Assembly (NCBI GenBank): GCA_050789445.1
Contig: JAILXR010000001.1
Coordinates: 1,736,001-1,800,000 of the forward strand
Reading direction: 5' to 3'
Length of the DNA: 64,000 nt
From: JAWSVE01 sp050789445
GTDB lineage: Bacteria; Pseudomonadota; Gammaproteobacteria; Pseudomonadales; Cellvibrionaceae
Shown in pieces: positions 51,856 to 61,424 of the stretch (positions are counted from its first letter, which is position 1; each line of letters opens with the position of its first letter). Made by a program: the position numbers and the translations under genes. Under the pieces are notes generated by a model. That model searched no databases and was not told the origin of the DNA. It was given only the letters and a program-made list of their open reading frames with translations.

Positions 51856-53322
51856 ATGAACAAAACTGCTCACATCAAACATGCTTTAATTGTTGACGAT
51901 TCAAAAACTGCCCAACTTCGATTGCGTCGCATGCTTGAGTCTTATGAGCTACAAATAGATATAGTTTCGTCTGCAGAAGAAGCGCTTTCTTATCTCAGTT
52001 ACCGTGCACCTGCCGTTATATTTCTCGATCAAAGCATGAAAGGTATGGATGGTATCGATGCCCTTAAAACAATAAAGGCAAATCCGGCCACGGCTACCAT
52101 TCCTGTCATTATGTATACCTCTGAAAAAGGCACTGTATTTACAGGCCAGGCGCGAGCTTTAGGCGCATTAGATATCCTTTATAAAAGCACTTTAAAACCT
52201 GCCAGCCTAGAAAAAGTTCTTAGTGCATTAAAACTGAAACCCAATCATGTCGAAACTTCCGGAACAGTAAAACCACAACAAAATATTGCTAATTCTACGC
52301 CGAATAATTTCACGCCTGTAACGTCAGTCAGTTCCGAAGAAACGCAGCAACCAAGTAGGGTAAACAACAAAAATTCGTCTGAGCTAGAAGAAGTTCATGC
52401 TCAGGTTGCTCGGCTATTCGAAATTCACATTGCTGATGTAGGAAGAAAAATCACAGAAAGTACTCTGTTGATGTCTAAGAGGTTTGCTGCCTTCCAGAAA
52501 AAAGTCAGTAACTCTCGCGCAGAAGTCGTCGTCAACGATATCCCCCTGTCGATTATCAATGATGAGATTTCTGCAGAACGAAAAAAAATCTCATTAGTCT
52601 CAAACGGATTACTCGCCACTCTTTTGATCGGTCTATTCATCATCGGCATTTTATTAATTGGAATTCGTTCAGACTTAAAAAATGCGTCGCAAAACTACCA
52701 ATCTGCTTCTGAAATATCAGAAATGAACGCGGTGAAAATTGATCAACTTGCCACAAACGCATTTAACGAGGTGATTAGCCCAAGCCGAGACAGCTTCCAA
52801 AATCAGACGATTGATCCAGGACTGCTTAACGCAATAAGCTGGGCTGCAACAACCGATTTTAGTTTTGAGTATGCTCAGGAGCCTTTAAATGAAGCCCTTT
52901 TGTCGAAACTCCAACAACTTCTCTACATGTTGTCAGAATCTGGTTTCCAAGGCTCTATCGATCTAGCGATAAATTTCGGCGATGTATGTCTGACTCAACA
53001 AGAGAATGGCGAATATTTATTAGCGCCTGACGACACGCCTATTGCCAATTGTGTGTTTCGTAATACACTTGATGAAACGTTTGATCCCAATGATTTTATT
53101 AGCCTAGCCTTTACCAATTTCGAACAAGCTACAGCGCCCCTGCAAGATGGGAGAATCACCCTAGCCGTCAACACCAACGGTTTATCCTCGCCAAGAGTTC
53201 CGATGTCAAATACAGATGAGAATAGGACTGCAAAAGACTGGAATGAGAAAGCTCTGAAAAATAACTATATTGCTTTCTACTTTCATCCTGAAGAAGATCA
53301 ACTCTCGTTCAATCATTTTTAA
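51856..53322 (+). CDS. receiver-domain protein with an internal membrane helix and an unknown C-terminal domain
   Basis: A 488-residue protein. The receiver (about 8-125) is intact: IVDDS, phospho-acceptor Asp58 in IFLDQSMKGMDG, Thr88, Lys110. A low-complexity linker (130-175) leads to a helical region (about 175-247). A membrane helix (248-270, VSNGLLATLLIGLFIIGILLIGI) follows, then a C-terminal part of about 215 residues presumably in the periplasm, with two Cys (in DVCLTQ and ANCVFRN) and no motif I recognise. An intact receiver anchored in the membrane with a periplasmic output is unusual. No kinase is adjacent. It converges with recJ, 36 bases apart. The ATG has AGAGGCACGTC shortly before it. 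Confidence 0.75.
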   Translation: MNKTAHIKHALIVDDSKTAQLRLRRMLESYELQIDIVSSAEEALSYLSYRAPAVIFLDQSMKGMDGIDALKTIKANPATATIPVIMYTSEKGTVFTGQARALGALDILYKSTLKPASLEKVLSALKLKPNHVETSGTVKPQQNIANSTPNNFTPVTSVSSEETQQPSRVNNKNSSELEEVHAQVARLFEIHIADVGRKITESTLLMSKRFAAFQKKVSNSRAEVVVNDIPLSIINDEISAERKKISLVSNGLLATLLIGLFIIGILLIGIRSDLKNASQNYQSASEISEMNAVKIDQLATNAFNEVISPSRDSFQNQTIDPGLLNAISWAATTDFSFEYAQEPLNEALLSKLQQLLYMLSESGFQGSIDLAINFGDVCLTQQENGEYLLAPDDTPIANCVFRNTLDETFDPNDFISLAFTNFEQATAPLQDGRITLAVNTNGLSSPRVPMSNTDENRTAKDWNEKALKNNYIAFYFHPEEDQLSFNHF

Positions 53323-53358
53323 ACGCAGAGCTGAAAAATCACTCTAAAAATTAAAAGC

Positions 53359-55116
53359 TTATAAAACAGGCTCAATGTAATCGACCATCAACTGCAAAGA
53401 TCGTCGACCTCGAAACTCATTCACATCGAGCTTATAAACCAGCAATACTTTTTTTATATCCGGATTAGGCCATTGGTCTGGGTCGATATTAAATGCAATA
53501 GCATCAAAAATTACCTGTCCTTTTTCTTCCTTTGAAACCACCAATTTTAAATGCTTTTGCCCAACAATGCGTTGCTGCACAATATAAAATTCGCCGTCAA
53601 ACAAAGGCTCTGGAAAATGCTGGCCCCAAGGCCCCGCGTTTCTCAGCGTTTCGGCAAGCACCAAAGAAAGTTCATCTTGAGCAAGCTCTCCATCACTCAA
53701 TACTTGCGCTTGTAAATCTGACTCGGTTAATTTTGCTTTAACAACGTCATCAAATGCATTTTGAAAACGTTCGAAGTTTTCTTTTGGCAAAGTTAAGCCG
53801 GCAGCCATGGCATGACCGCCAAACTTATTTAACAGGTTTGGATGTTTTGCAGCCACTTCATCAAGTGCATCACGAATATGTAAACCTTCAATCGATCTCG
53901 CAGAGCCTTTAATTTCGCTGCTATCATCAGCATCAGCATTTGCGAATGCAATCACAGGACGGTTTACTCGGTCTTTAATGCGCGATGCCAAAATACCAAT
54001 CACACCTTGGTGCCAATTTTCATCGTACAAACATAAACCCCAAGGTAATTCATGGTTATCTTCAAGTTGAATTTTTTCGAGACTATGCACCGCTTCTTGT
54101 TGCATTCCACTTTCGATCGCTTTGCGATCTTTATTTAAGCCATCCAGCTCTAATGCCATTTCTCGTGCGAGATCAATACTGTCACATAACAAACATTGAA
54201 TCCCCAATGAGATATCATCAAGGCGACCCGACGCATTTAACCGAGGTCCAACAACAAAACCTAAATCAGTTGCCACTATATTTTCTGGTCGACGACCTGC
54301 AACATCAAGTAGTGCAATAATTCCTGGGCGCGCTTTTCTAGATCTAATTCTTTGCAAACCTTGATGAACTAATACACGATTGTTGTAATCTAAAGGAACC
54401 ACATCAGCAACGGTGCCCAACGCTACCAAATCTAAATAATTTGCCATATTGGGTTCTGAAATTGCATTGTCTTCGAACCAGCTTATTTCTCGTAATGCCG
54501 TTCGCAAACTCGTCATCACATAAAATATAACGCCAACGCCTGCAAGATTTTTGCTCGGAAAATCACATTGCCCCTGATTCGGATTCACGATTGCTTCAGC
54601 AGAAGGTAATTTATCTCCCGGTAAATGATGATCGGTAACAATGACTTTCATTCCCCGTTCTTGTGCCGCAGCAACACCTTCTATACTTGAAATACCATTA
54701 TCAACGGTGATTAAAATATCTGGTTTTTTTCCGGCTGCAACCGCAACGATCTCAGGTGTTAATCCGTAACCATACTCAAATCGGTTTGGCACAAGGTAAT
54801 CAACGGAATGTATACCCATGGCTTTTAACGCCAAAATAGAAAGCGCACAGCTGGTTGCACCATCTGCATCAAAGTCGCCGATAATTAAAATTCTTTTTTG
54901 CGTTTGAAAAGCATCGACAAGAATATCAATAGCCGTAGTTAGTCCGCGAAGTGATTCCGGCTTACATAATTCTGTGAGGCGTAATTGCAACTCAGCATCA
55001 TCAGTAATACCGCGAGAGGCATAGATTCTTTGTAAAACTGGAGGTAAGTCTGTTTGAAACTTCGAGATAGATAGGTCGACCGAGCGACGTTGTATTATTT
55101 TTTTAGAATCAACCAT
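53359..55116 (-). CDS. recJ: single-stranded-DNA-specific exonuclease RecJ
   Basis: A 585-residue 5'-to-3' exonuclease of the DHH phosphoesterase family used in recombination and mismatch repair. Motif I is DFDADGAT (81-88), motif III DHH (162-164); VDNGIS, NPN and the later FVVGPRLNASGRLDD are in place. The DHHA1 domain has KGSARSIEGLHIRDAL and FGGHAMAAGLTL. Length is near E. coli RecJ (577). It is last in the order dsbC-hom-thrC-recJ, 41 bases after thrC, matching Pseudomonas. Confidence 0.96.
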   Translation of the reverse strand: MVDSKKIIQRRSVDLSISKFQTDLPPVLQRIYASRGITDDAELQLRLTELCKPESLRGLTTAIDILVDAFQTQKRILIIGDFDADGATSCALSILALKAMGIHSVDYLVPNRFEYGYGLTPEIVAVAAGKKPDILITVDNGISSIEGVAAAQERGMKVIVTDHHLPGDKLPSAEAIVNPNQGQCDFPSKNLAGVGVIFYVMTSLRTALREISWFEDNAISEPNMANYLDLVALGTVADVVPLDYNNRVLVHQGLQRIRSRKARPGIIALLDVAGRRPENIVATDLGFVVGPRLNASGRLDDISLGIQCLLCDSIDLAREMALELDGLNKDRKAIESGMQQEAVHSLEKIQLEDNHELPWGLCLYDENWHQGVIGILASRIKDRVNRPVIAFANADADDSSEIKGSARSIEGLHIRDALDEVAAKHPNLLNKFGGHAMAAGLTLPKENFERFQNAFDDVVKAKLTESDLQAQVLSDGELAQDELSLVLAETLRNAGPWGQHFPEPLFDGEFYIVQQRIVGQKHLKLVVSKEEKGQVIFDAIAFNIDPDQWPNPDIKKVLLVYKLDVNEFRGRRSLQLMVDYIEPVL

Positions 55117-55157
55117 CGCTCAGCTCAAAGTGTTATAAAAATTATTACATGGATAAA

Positions 55158-56555
55158 TTAAACGTCAATATTCTTAACAATAAAATCTTTTATCGCTTGC
55201 AGATCACTTTCAAGAACATGATATTGCTCTTCCCGCTCAAATAAATCTTGCATGTGCAATGGCAAAGAAGGCTCACTCGGGAATCCTGCTTTCATCACCG
55301 CTTCAGGGAATTTAGCAGGATGAGCAGTCGCCAAACAAACAATCGGGGATTTAATGGATTCTTTTAACTGTCTTGCCGCCTCTATTCCAATAGCTGTATG
55401 AGGATCTACCAGATACTCAGCTTGCTCTAATATTTCTGCAATAGCTTCGACTGTTCTTTTATCATCGACACGATAACTTGAAAATAGCTCACGTGCTTTT
55501 TCGAGTGACGAATCTTTTAAGGACATATACCCTGATTTAAAATCATCCATTAATTTGACGATAGCATTGCCATCTCTATCGTAAAGATCAAACAGCAGTC
55601 TTTCAAAATTACTGGAGACCATGATGTCCATGCTCGGCGATAACGAATGCAGTAATTCTTTTTTACTGTGATCATTTTCGCTAATGCAGCGATGTAAAAT
55701 ATCATTTGCGTTAGTAGCAACAATTAATCGCTCGATCGGTAGTCCCATTTGTTTTGCCAAGTAACCCGCAAATATATCGCCAAAATTACCAGTCGGAACA
55801 GAAAAACTTATTTCGCGATCAGGTGAACCTAAAGCAGTCGCCGAATAAAAATAATAAACGATCTGAGCCATGATTCGCGCCCAGTTGATTGAGTTAACTG
55901 CGACAAGCTGTCTGCCATCAGGTAAAAAAGATTGATCAGCAAAACTCATCTTTAAAAAATTTTGGCAATCATCGAAGTTACCTTTAATTGCCAAGGTATG
56001 AACGTTTGACGCTTTTACCGTTGTCATTTGACGTCGCTGGACATCAGACACTCGCTCATGTGGATACATAACAAAAATATCAACATTTTCGCATTGCCGA
56101 CAACCTTCAATCGCAGCGGAGCCCGTATCGCCTGAAGTTGCACCCAGAACAACAACTTTCTGATTTCTTTTCTCTAAAACATAATCAAGAAGACGACCTA
56201 ACAATTGTAACGCCACATCTTTAAACGCTAACGTTGGCCCATGAAATAATTCCAAAACCCATTCATTGTGATCGGTCTGAACTAAGGGCGTGACAGCTCC
56301 ATGCCTAAATGTGCTGTAAGTTTCTTTGATAATTTTTTTGAAATCATTTTCAGGAATATCGCCTTCCACAAAAGGATACATCACGCGAAAAGCTAATTCC
56401 GTGTAAGACATGTTCGCCATGTCTTTAATATCAGCGGGAGAAAAATGTGGTAACTTTTCTGGCACATATAATCCGCCATCAGAGGCCAAGCCAGTTAACA
56501 TCACATCCTCAAAAGATAATGAAGGTGCATTTCCACGCGTACTTATATATTTCAC
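55158..56555 (-). CDS. thrC: threonine synthase
   Basis: A 465-residue PLP enzyme that converts O-phosphohomoserine to threonine. The PLP lysine lies in GPTLAFKDVALQ; phosphate-binding GATSGDTGSAAIEGC, NSINWARIMAQIVYYFY and VPTGNFGDIFAGYLAK are the family hallmarks. It belongs to the longer type of threonine synthase found in proteobacteria with monofunctional homoserine dehydrogenase. The start codon is GTG with a weak ribosome site. It lies 52 bases downstream of hom; the pair carries the last steps of threonine synthesis. Confidence 0.96.
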   Translation of the reverse strand: MKYISTRGNAPSLSFEDVMLTGLASDGGLYVPEKLPHFSPADIKDMANMSYTELAFRVMYPFVEGDIPENDFKKIIKETYSTFRHGAVTPLVQTDHNEWVLELFHGPTLAFKDVALQLLGRLLDYVLEKRNQKVVVLGATSGDTGSAAIEGCRQCENVDIFVMYPHERVSDVQRRQMTTVKASNVHTLAIKGNFDDCQNFLKMSFADQSFLPDGRQLVAVNSINWARIMAQIVYYFYSATALGSPDREISFSVPTGNFGDIFAGYLAKQMGLPIERLIVATNANDILHRCISENDHSKKELLHSLSPSMDIMVSSNFERLLFDLYDRDGNAIVKLMDDFKSGYMSLKDSSLEKARELFSSYRVDDKRTVEAIAEILEQAEYLVDPHTAIGIEAARQLKESIKSPIVCLATAHPAKFPEAVMKAGFPSEPSLPLHMQDLFEREEQYHVLESDLQAIKDFIVKNIDV

Positions 56556-56607
56556 AATAAACCCATTAATAATTTACAAAAAAATAAAAATTTCTAGCTG
56601 ACACAAA

Positions 56608-57912
56608 TTACTGAAGTGTCTCTACTCGGATATAAACGACTTTTCCTGGCACAGTATCAAGCGTTTCAATCTCATTGATTGCTTGCATCATTTTTCCTTC
56701 TACAGCTTTATTTGTAAGAAGAATTAATTGGACCGTTGCTTCATCGTCCTCAGCTTCTTTTTGTATCACAGCTTCAATACTGACACCCATTCGGCTAAAT
56801 ATTTCTGTGATTTTTGACAACACGCCTGGTTTATCTTCAACATTTATTCGTAAGTAATAACCTGTTTCTAATTCGCTCATTGGTTGTATGGTCAATGAGC
56901 TAACATAATCAGAACTAAACCCTAAATGAGGGACGCTTGGCGTTGTCCCCAAAGCAAGTTCTCTTGCTATATCAACAATATCAGCAATGACTGACGACGC
57001 TGTCGGTTCCGCACCAGCACCTGGGCCTGAATGCAATGTTGAACCTACGGCATCCCCATTCACCATGACAGCATTCATAACGCCATTAACATGAGCTATC
57101 AAACGCTTCTCAGGTATCAACGTGGGATGTACTCGCATTTCAACTTTATTACCATGCCGACGCGCAATACCTAAGTGCTTTACTCGATAACCCAGTTCTT
57201 TTGCATAGGCCAAATCCTGCGGCTCTACTTTTGAAATCCCTTCCGTAAATATAGATTCAAACTGTAACGGAATTCCAAAAGCAATTGAGGTTAAAATAAC
57301 TAATTTGTGCGCGGCATCAATACCTTCAACATCAAAAGTCGGGTCCGCTTCTGCATAGCCCAGTTCTTGAGCTTGCTTTAGTACATCTGCAAACTCTCGA
57401 CCTTTTTGGGCCATTTCTGTCAGAATAAAATTTCCAGTACCATTAATAATGCCCGCAAGCCATTCAATTTTGTTCGCGGCTAAACCTTCACGCAATACTT
57501 TAATAATTGGGATACCACCAGCAACTGCAGCTTCAAACGCAACGCAAACATTCTGCTGTTCCGCCGCAGAAAATATTTCGCTCCCGAACTCGGCAATTAA
57601 CGCTTTATTTGCAGTGACCACATGCTTGCCGTTTTTTATTGCTTGCAGGACTAAATCTTTAGCTGTCGTTGTTCCGCCGATCATTTCCACGACGACATCC
57701 ACTTCAGGATCGTTAACGACATCAAATATATCTCGGCTAACTTTAACGCCAGACAAATCAATCGCAGGATTATCTCGACGAGCTCCAACGTGCGAAATCT
57801 TCACCTGACAATTTGCACTCGCCTGGATCTCTGCGCTGTTTCTAACAAGCACATTAAAAGTACCACCACCAACGGTACCGAGACCGCACAAACCTATATT
57901 TACGGTTTTCAA
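56608..57912 (-). CDS. hom: homoserine dehydrogenase
   Basis: A 434-residue monofunctional enzyme (no aspartokinase domain) reducing aspartate semialdehyde to homoserine. The N-terminal dinucleotide motif is GLCGLGTVGGG; NKALIA, AAVAGGIPIIKVLREGLAANKI, GIINGTGNFILTEM and the catalytic DVEGIDAAHKLVIL follow. A C-terminal ACT domain (about 350-430, with VEDKPGVLSKITEIFSRMGVSIEAVIQ) suggests threonine feedback. The start is TTG, with GGAG 7 bases before. A good promoter lies upstream. It precedes thrC and follows dsbC. Confidence 0.96.
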   Translation of the reverse strand: MKTVNIGLCGLGTVGGGTFNVLVRNSAEIQASANCQVKISHVGARRDNPAIDLSGVKVSRDIFDVVNDPEVDVVVEMIGGTTTAKDLVLQAIKNGKHVVTANKALIAEFGSEIFSAAEQQNVCVAFEAAVAGGIPIIKVLREGLAANKIEWLAGIINGTGNFILTEMAQKGREFADVLKQAQELGYAEADPTFDVEGIDAAHKLVILTSIAFGIPLQFESIFTEGISKVEPQDLAYAKELGYRVKHLGIARRHGNKVEMRVHPTLIPEKRLIAHVNGVMNAVMVNGDAVGSTLHSGPGAGAEPTASSVIADIVDIARELALGTTPSVPHLGFSSDYVSSLTIQPMSELETGYYLRINVEDKPGVLSKITEIFSRMGVSIEAVIQKEAEDDEATVQLILLTNKAVEGKMMQAINEIETLDTVPGKVVYIRVETLQ

Positions 57913-58013
57913 ACCAATCTCCTGAAATGGATCTATTGCCTATTAAGGCATTCATATATTTGCGAGCTGAAACTTGAGAGAGAAAAATTCACACTCAAAA
58001 ACAAAGGATGGCA

Positions 58014-58042
58014 ACGATACTGAGAGTATAGATAGGTGTCAA
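58014..58042 (-). promoter_or_regulatory. promoter of hom-thrC-recJ
   Basis: Minus strand: exact -35 TTGACA (58037-58042), 17-base spacer, -10 TATCGT (58014-58019, 4 of 6). Located between the dsbC terminator and hom, about 95 bases of leader. No threonine-rich leader peptide was recognised. Confidence 0.65.
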
Positions 58043-58094
58043 TTAAAGAGAAGTTTACCGAAAAGAAATTGGAGAGGTTGCTATCCACAAAAGC

Positions 58095-58125
58095 AAAAAA
58101 AGCCCACCAAATTCATGGTGGGCCC
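58095..58125 (-). terminator. terminator of dsbC
   Basis: Stem GCCCACC (58102-58108) / GGTGGGC (58117-58123), followed on the minus strand by seven T. It starts about 28 bases past the dsbC stop and separates dsbC from the hom promoter. Confidence 0.85.
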
Positions 58126-58152
58126 TTTTCCATCAATTGAATTCCGTATTAC

Positions 58153-58905
58153 TTAATTGATAATACCTAGCATCTCTGCCAGTTGATCAGCTGGAAGATA
58201 TCCGCCAATCATCTCTCCAGTCTCTGTGACCATATTTGGAGTACCATTGACACCAACCGAGCCACCTAACTTATATTGCTCGGCTACAGGGTTATCATCA
58301 CACGTCGCCATTGGAACTGCTTGTCGAGTTTTTAACTTCGTTAATGTGCCTTGCCGGTCTTTTGCACACCAAGCAGTTGCCAGCTTCTGAGCACTTTCCG
58401 AATTTGGGCCACTTCGCGGATAGGCAAGGTAACGAACCTCAATTCCCTTGTCGTTAATCGCCTGAATTTCATTGTGTAGTTTTTGACAGTAACCACAATC
58501 AATATCGGTAAAAACATGAACGACAGCTTTTGTTTCACCTTTTGGAGAAAAGATGATCTGATCTTTCATATCAACTTTGGCCATTGTCGCAGCTCTTTCT
58601 TTTGATCGGGCTTTTTCTTGAATATTGACGAACTTACCGCCTTCTATACTGAATAAATCACCGGCGACAAAGAACTTTGCATTTTCAGAGACATACAAAG
58701 TAGGACCGCCTTGAACCCGCACTTCATAAAGACCATCGATAGGAGATGCTACAGCACCAGTGAACTGCAAATCAGGACGTGCCTCTTTCAGATTATCCAA
58801 GATGCGCTTCGACATTTCTGTAGAGGGCTGATCAGCCCCGACGGAAAAACTCGCCAATAAAGCTGAGGCAATTCCCAGTACAGCTGTCCTTTTTACGATT
58901 TTCAT
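58153..58905 (-). CDS. dsbC: thiol:disulfide interchange protein DsbC
   Basis: A 250-residue periplasmic disulfide isomerase. The signal peptide (about 1-24) ends near SVGA. An N-terminal dimerisation domain (about 25-90, with GLYEVRV and LYVSENAKFFVAGDLF) leads to a thioredoxin domain with CGYC (137-140) and the cis-Pro in NGTPNMV. A second Cys pair (in TAWCAKD and MATCDDNP) is as in E. coli DsbC. The ATG ending at 58905 is preferred; a GTG four codons upstream would lengthen the signal. Upstream of hom, as in Pseudomonas. Confidence 0.95.
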   Translation of the reverse strand: MKIVKRTAVLGIASALLASFSVGADQPSTEMSKRILDNLKEARPDLQFTGAVASPIDGLYEVRVQGGPTLYVSENAKFFVAGDLFSIEGGKFVNIQEKARSKERAATMAKVDMKDQIIFSPKGETKAVVHVFTDIDCGYCQKLHNEIQAINDKGIEVRYLAYPRSGPNSESAQKLATAWCAKDRQGTLTKLKTRQAVPMATCDDNPVAEQYKLGGSVGVNGTPNMVTETGEMIGGYLPADQLAEMLGIIN

Positions 58906-59223
58906 TAAAATATCCACTTAACTAGCATCCTCAATATTTAATTTACTAACTCTATTCAATCTAAGCTTGATGACAAGTTATCATGTAAAAAAAGCTTTTG
59001 CGATAATTGTCACCATTATACCCGTGACTTTGACCAGCTCAATCAATGCTTCTTGGACACAGCTTTATCAAACATCAACTTTATGCAGGTGTTTAGAGAC
59101 CAAATAACCAGCTTGGTTCCGAAAACTTAGGTGCTTATTTCACTTATATGCTTTTGTCACAACCACAAAAAAGCCTAGTGACGTTTCCGCCACCAGGCTC
59201 TTCTTCACTCAGCAATTTCGAAA
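58906..59223. other. 318-base gap between rplS and dsbC
   Basis: It holds the rplS terminator near 59167-59202 and presumably the dsbC promoter. I see no gene or other structure. Confidence 0.5.
59167..59202 (-). terminator. terminator of the rpsP-rimM-trmD-rplS operon
   Basis: Minus strand: GAGCCTGGTG, loop of about 10 bases, CACTAGGC and a run of six T. One G-U pair. It starts 21 bases past the rplS stop. Confidence 0.75.
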
Positions 59224-59580
59224 TTAGCTAAGCTTTTCTTTAATTCGAGCTGCTCGACCTGTTAATTCACGCAAGTAATACAGTTTTGCTTGGCGAACAT
59301 CACCACGGCGCTTAACAGTAATACCTTCGATCAACCGGCTGTGAGTTTGGAAAGTTCTTTCCACCCCAACACCGTGAGAGATTTTTCGGACTGTAAAAGC
59401 AGAGTTCAAGCCACGATTACGCTTACCGATAACAACACCCTCATATGCCTGAAGACGCTCGCGCGTACCTTCAATAACCTTTACTTGTACAACAACTGTG
59501 TCGCCAGGGCTAAACTCTGGGATATCAGACTTTAACTGTTCATCTTCAATCGCTTGAATGATTTTGTTATTACTAGACAT
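59224..59580 (-). CDS. rplS: 50S ribosomal protein L19
   Basis: 118 residues: MSSNNKIIQAIEDEQLK, FSPGDTVVVQVKVIEGTRERLQAYEGVVIGKRNRG, FTVRKISHGVGVERTF and the C-terminal VRQAKLYYLRELTGRAARIKEKL, all standard L19 segments. L19 lies at the interface between 50S and 30S. The ATG ending at 59580 has GAGGAG shortly before; a longer frame upstream is not used. Last gene of the operon, 103 bases after trmD. Confidence 0.97.
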   Translation of the reverse strand: MSSNNKIIQAIEDEQLKSDIPEFSPGDTVVVQVKVIEGTRERLQAYEGVVIGKRNRGLNSAFTVRKISHGVGVERTFQTHSRLIEGITVKRRGDVRQAKLYYLRELTGRAARIKEKLS

Positions 59581-59683
59581 TGCAAAAAACTCCTCTAAAA
59601 TCTTTCTTATCTTGCTTTCACAAGACATTGCCCGAAGGCCCAAATAAATAAAACTAATTCAATAAAACTACAATCTAAATAAG

Positions 59684-60463
59684 TTACTTTTCAGACTGCT
59701 CTGATAAAAATTCTGATAACAATTGCTCTTCTTCTATTGTCATTTCTCTCGACTCAATCAGGTCACGCTTAACTTGCCAAGTCTTACCTAGAGCTTGCTT
59801 TAATCGCCATTTGGCAATTGCTTTGTGATTACCAGAAGTTAACACTTCGGGCACACACTGTCCGGCAAACTCTTCAGGCCGGGTAAAATGCGGCCAATCT
59901 AGTAATCCATTAACAAATGAATCATCAATTGCCGATTGTGAATCGCCTAAAGCGCCAGGGAGCGTTCTAGTGATAGCGTCGATTAACACCATAGCAGGCA
60001 ATTCACCCCCACTAAGAACATAATCGCCGATCGAAATTTCTTCATCGACTAATGAGCTTATCACTCGCTCATCAATACCTTCGTATCGCCCTGCAACAAG
60101 AACTAAATTATCAGATTTATTTGCTAACACACCAACATCTTGTTGATTTAATGTTTTACCCTGTGGAGACAAATAAATAACTCGGCAATTTGCCTCGCTG
60201 TCCTCTGACTCTACATTGATATATTTTTTGGCCCAGCTTTTTGCGGATGCAATCGCGGCAAAAAGTGGCTCTGCCATCATCACCATTCCAGGTCCACCAC
60301 CATAAGGGCGATCATCAACTGTCTGGTGCTTATCCTCTGCAAATGATCGAGGATTAAAAAATTCTAATTGTATTAAGCTGTCACTAATTGCTCGACGAGT
60401 AATTCCACTTTCGCTTATCGCCTTGAACATCTCAGGAAACAAAGTAACAACAGCGATTTTCAT
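59684..60463 (-). CDS. trmD: tRNA (guanine-37-N1)-methyltransferase TrmD
   Basis: A 259-residue SPOUT methyltransferase adding m1G37 to tRNAs reading CNN codons, which prevents frameshifting. Signatures: VVTLFPEMFKAISESGITRRAI, VDDRPYGGGPGMVMMAEPL, VIYLSPQGKTLNQQ, LVAGRYEGIDERVI, IGDYVLSGGELPAMVLIDAI and HFTRPEEF. Third gene of rpsP-rimM-trmD-rplS, 55 bases after rimM. Confidence 0.97.
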   Translation of the reverse strand: MKIAVVTLFPEMFKAISESGITRRAISDSLIQLEFFNPRSFAEDKHQTVDDRPYGGGPGMVMMAEPLFAAIASAKSWAKKYINVESEDSEANCRVIYLSPQGKTLNQQDVGVLANKSDNLVLVAGRYEGIDERVISSLVDEEISIGDYVLSGGELPAMVLIDAITRTLPGALGDSQSAIDDSFVNGLLDWPHFTRPEEFAGQCVPEVLTSGNHKAIAKWRLKQALGKTWQVKRDLIESREMTIEEEQLLSEFLSEQSEK

Positions 60464-60518
60464 TAATGCAATTCTCTTAAACTAGTAGTAAGTAAGAGCA
60501 TTCTAAATAACGCTTTTG

Positions 60519-61076
60519 CTAAAAATCAGGATCCCAATCTACGATAATTTGCTTTTCATCCAAATCAACAGAAATGACAACTGCATCAATGTAAGGAATT
60601 AAGCGCTCTCGATTATCAATACTTTTTTCTTCGCTGAGGCTATCGGCGTCAGCCTTGCCTTGAACAACAAGCACATCATTTGCACCTGTTTCCATTAACT
60701 TTGAGACTCGCCCTAAGCAGTGTTCAACGCCATCATAAACACTGATGACTTTTAACCCTTCTAATTGATGCCAGTAGAATTCACCGTTAACCAGTGATGG
60801 AAACAAAGAACTATCAACTGCAATTTCTATTGTTGCTAAAGATTTAGCGAGTTCACGATCTTCGTAGCCTGAAAATAAGGCAACGATTCCGTTGCCTTGA
60901 ATTTTGCTATCGAGAACTTCAATCTCTTTAATTCCATGGCGTGTTTTCAACAGCCACGGACGGTATTCCAATAACTTTTCTGGCGGAGAGGTGAATGAAT
61001 GTATCCTCACCCAACCCTTAACACCAAAAACCGAGCCTATTCGCCCTACTGTGGATAGAGGGGATTTTTCGGTCAT
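60519..61076 (-). CDS. rimM: ribosome maturation factor RimM
   Basis: A 185-residue factor for 30S maturation that binds S19. The N-terminal beta-barrel has VGRIGSVFGVKGWVRIHSFT; the PRC-barrel half has FYWHQLEGLKVI, LGRVSKLMETGANDVLVV and LIPYIDAVVISVDLDEKQIIVDWDPDF, all family segments. An insert of about 10 residues (SLSEEKSIDN) precedes the ERLIPYI block. Second gene of the operon, 39 bases after rpsP. Confidence 0.95.
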   Translation of the reverse strand: MTEKSPLSTVGRIGSVFGVKGWVRIHSFTSPPEKLLEYRPWLLKTRHGIKEIEVLDSKIQGNGIVALFSGYEDRELAKSLATIEIAVDSSLFPSLVNGEFYWHQLEGLKVISVYDGVEHCLGRVSKLMETGANDVLVVQGKADADSLSEEKSIDNRERLIPYIDAVVISVDLDEKQIIVDWDPDF

Positions 61077-61115
61077 GTGATTACCAGAAAGGTTCAGCTG
61101 ACACCTGCGCTAAAA

Positions 61116-61373
61116 TTAAGCAGCTGCAGCTTGCTTTACTTGCTCTTTTAACAATGCACTAACGCGATCTGATAATTGAGCACCTAAACCAACCCAGTGA
61201 TCGATGCGATCAGTGTCAACACGAAGCTTTTCTTCACTGCCGCGAGCTGCAGGGTTAAAAAAACCTACTCTCTCGATGTATCGACCATCACGGCTTTTAC
61301 GACTGTCTGTCACTGTAAGATGGTAAAATGGGCGCTTTTTTGAACCGCCACGAGATAAACGAATAGTTACCAT
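61116..61373 (-). CDS. rpsP: 30S ribosomal protein S16
   Basis: 85 residues: MVTIRLSRGGSKKRPFYHLTVTDSRKSRDGRYIERVGFFNP, the standard S16 opening, with the C-terminal helix ending in an Ala-rich tail (QAAAA). First gene of the operon. A probable promoter -10 TACAAT (minus strand, 61458-61463), followed by the GC-rich GTCGCGCC, and an inverted repeat ACCTGC/GCAGGT (61425-61438) lie in the leader. Confidence 0.97.
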   Translation of the reverse strand: MVTIRLSRGGSKKRPFYHLTVTDSRKSRDGRYIERVGFFNPAARGSEEKLRVDTDRIDHWVGLGAQLSDRVSALLKEQVKQAAAA

Positions 61374-61424
61374 GGATATATTCCGTCTTTTAATAAAACT
61401 ATCTTTGAATTTTACGGCAAATCA

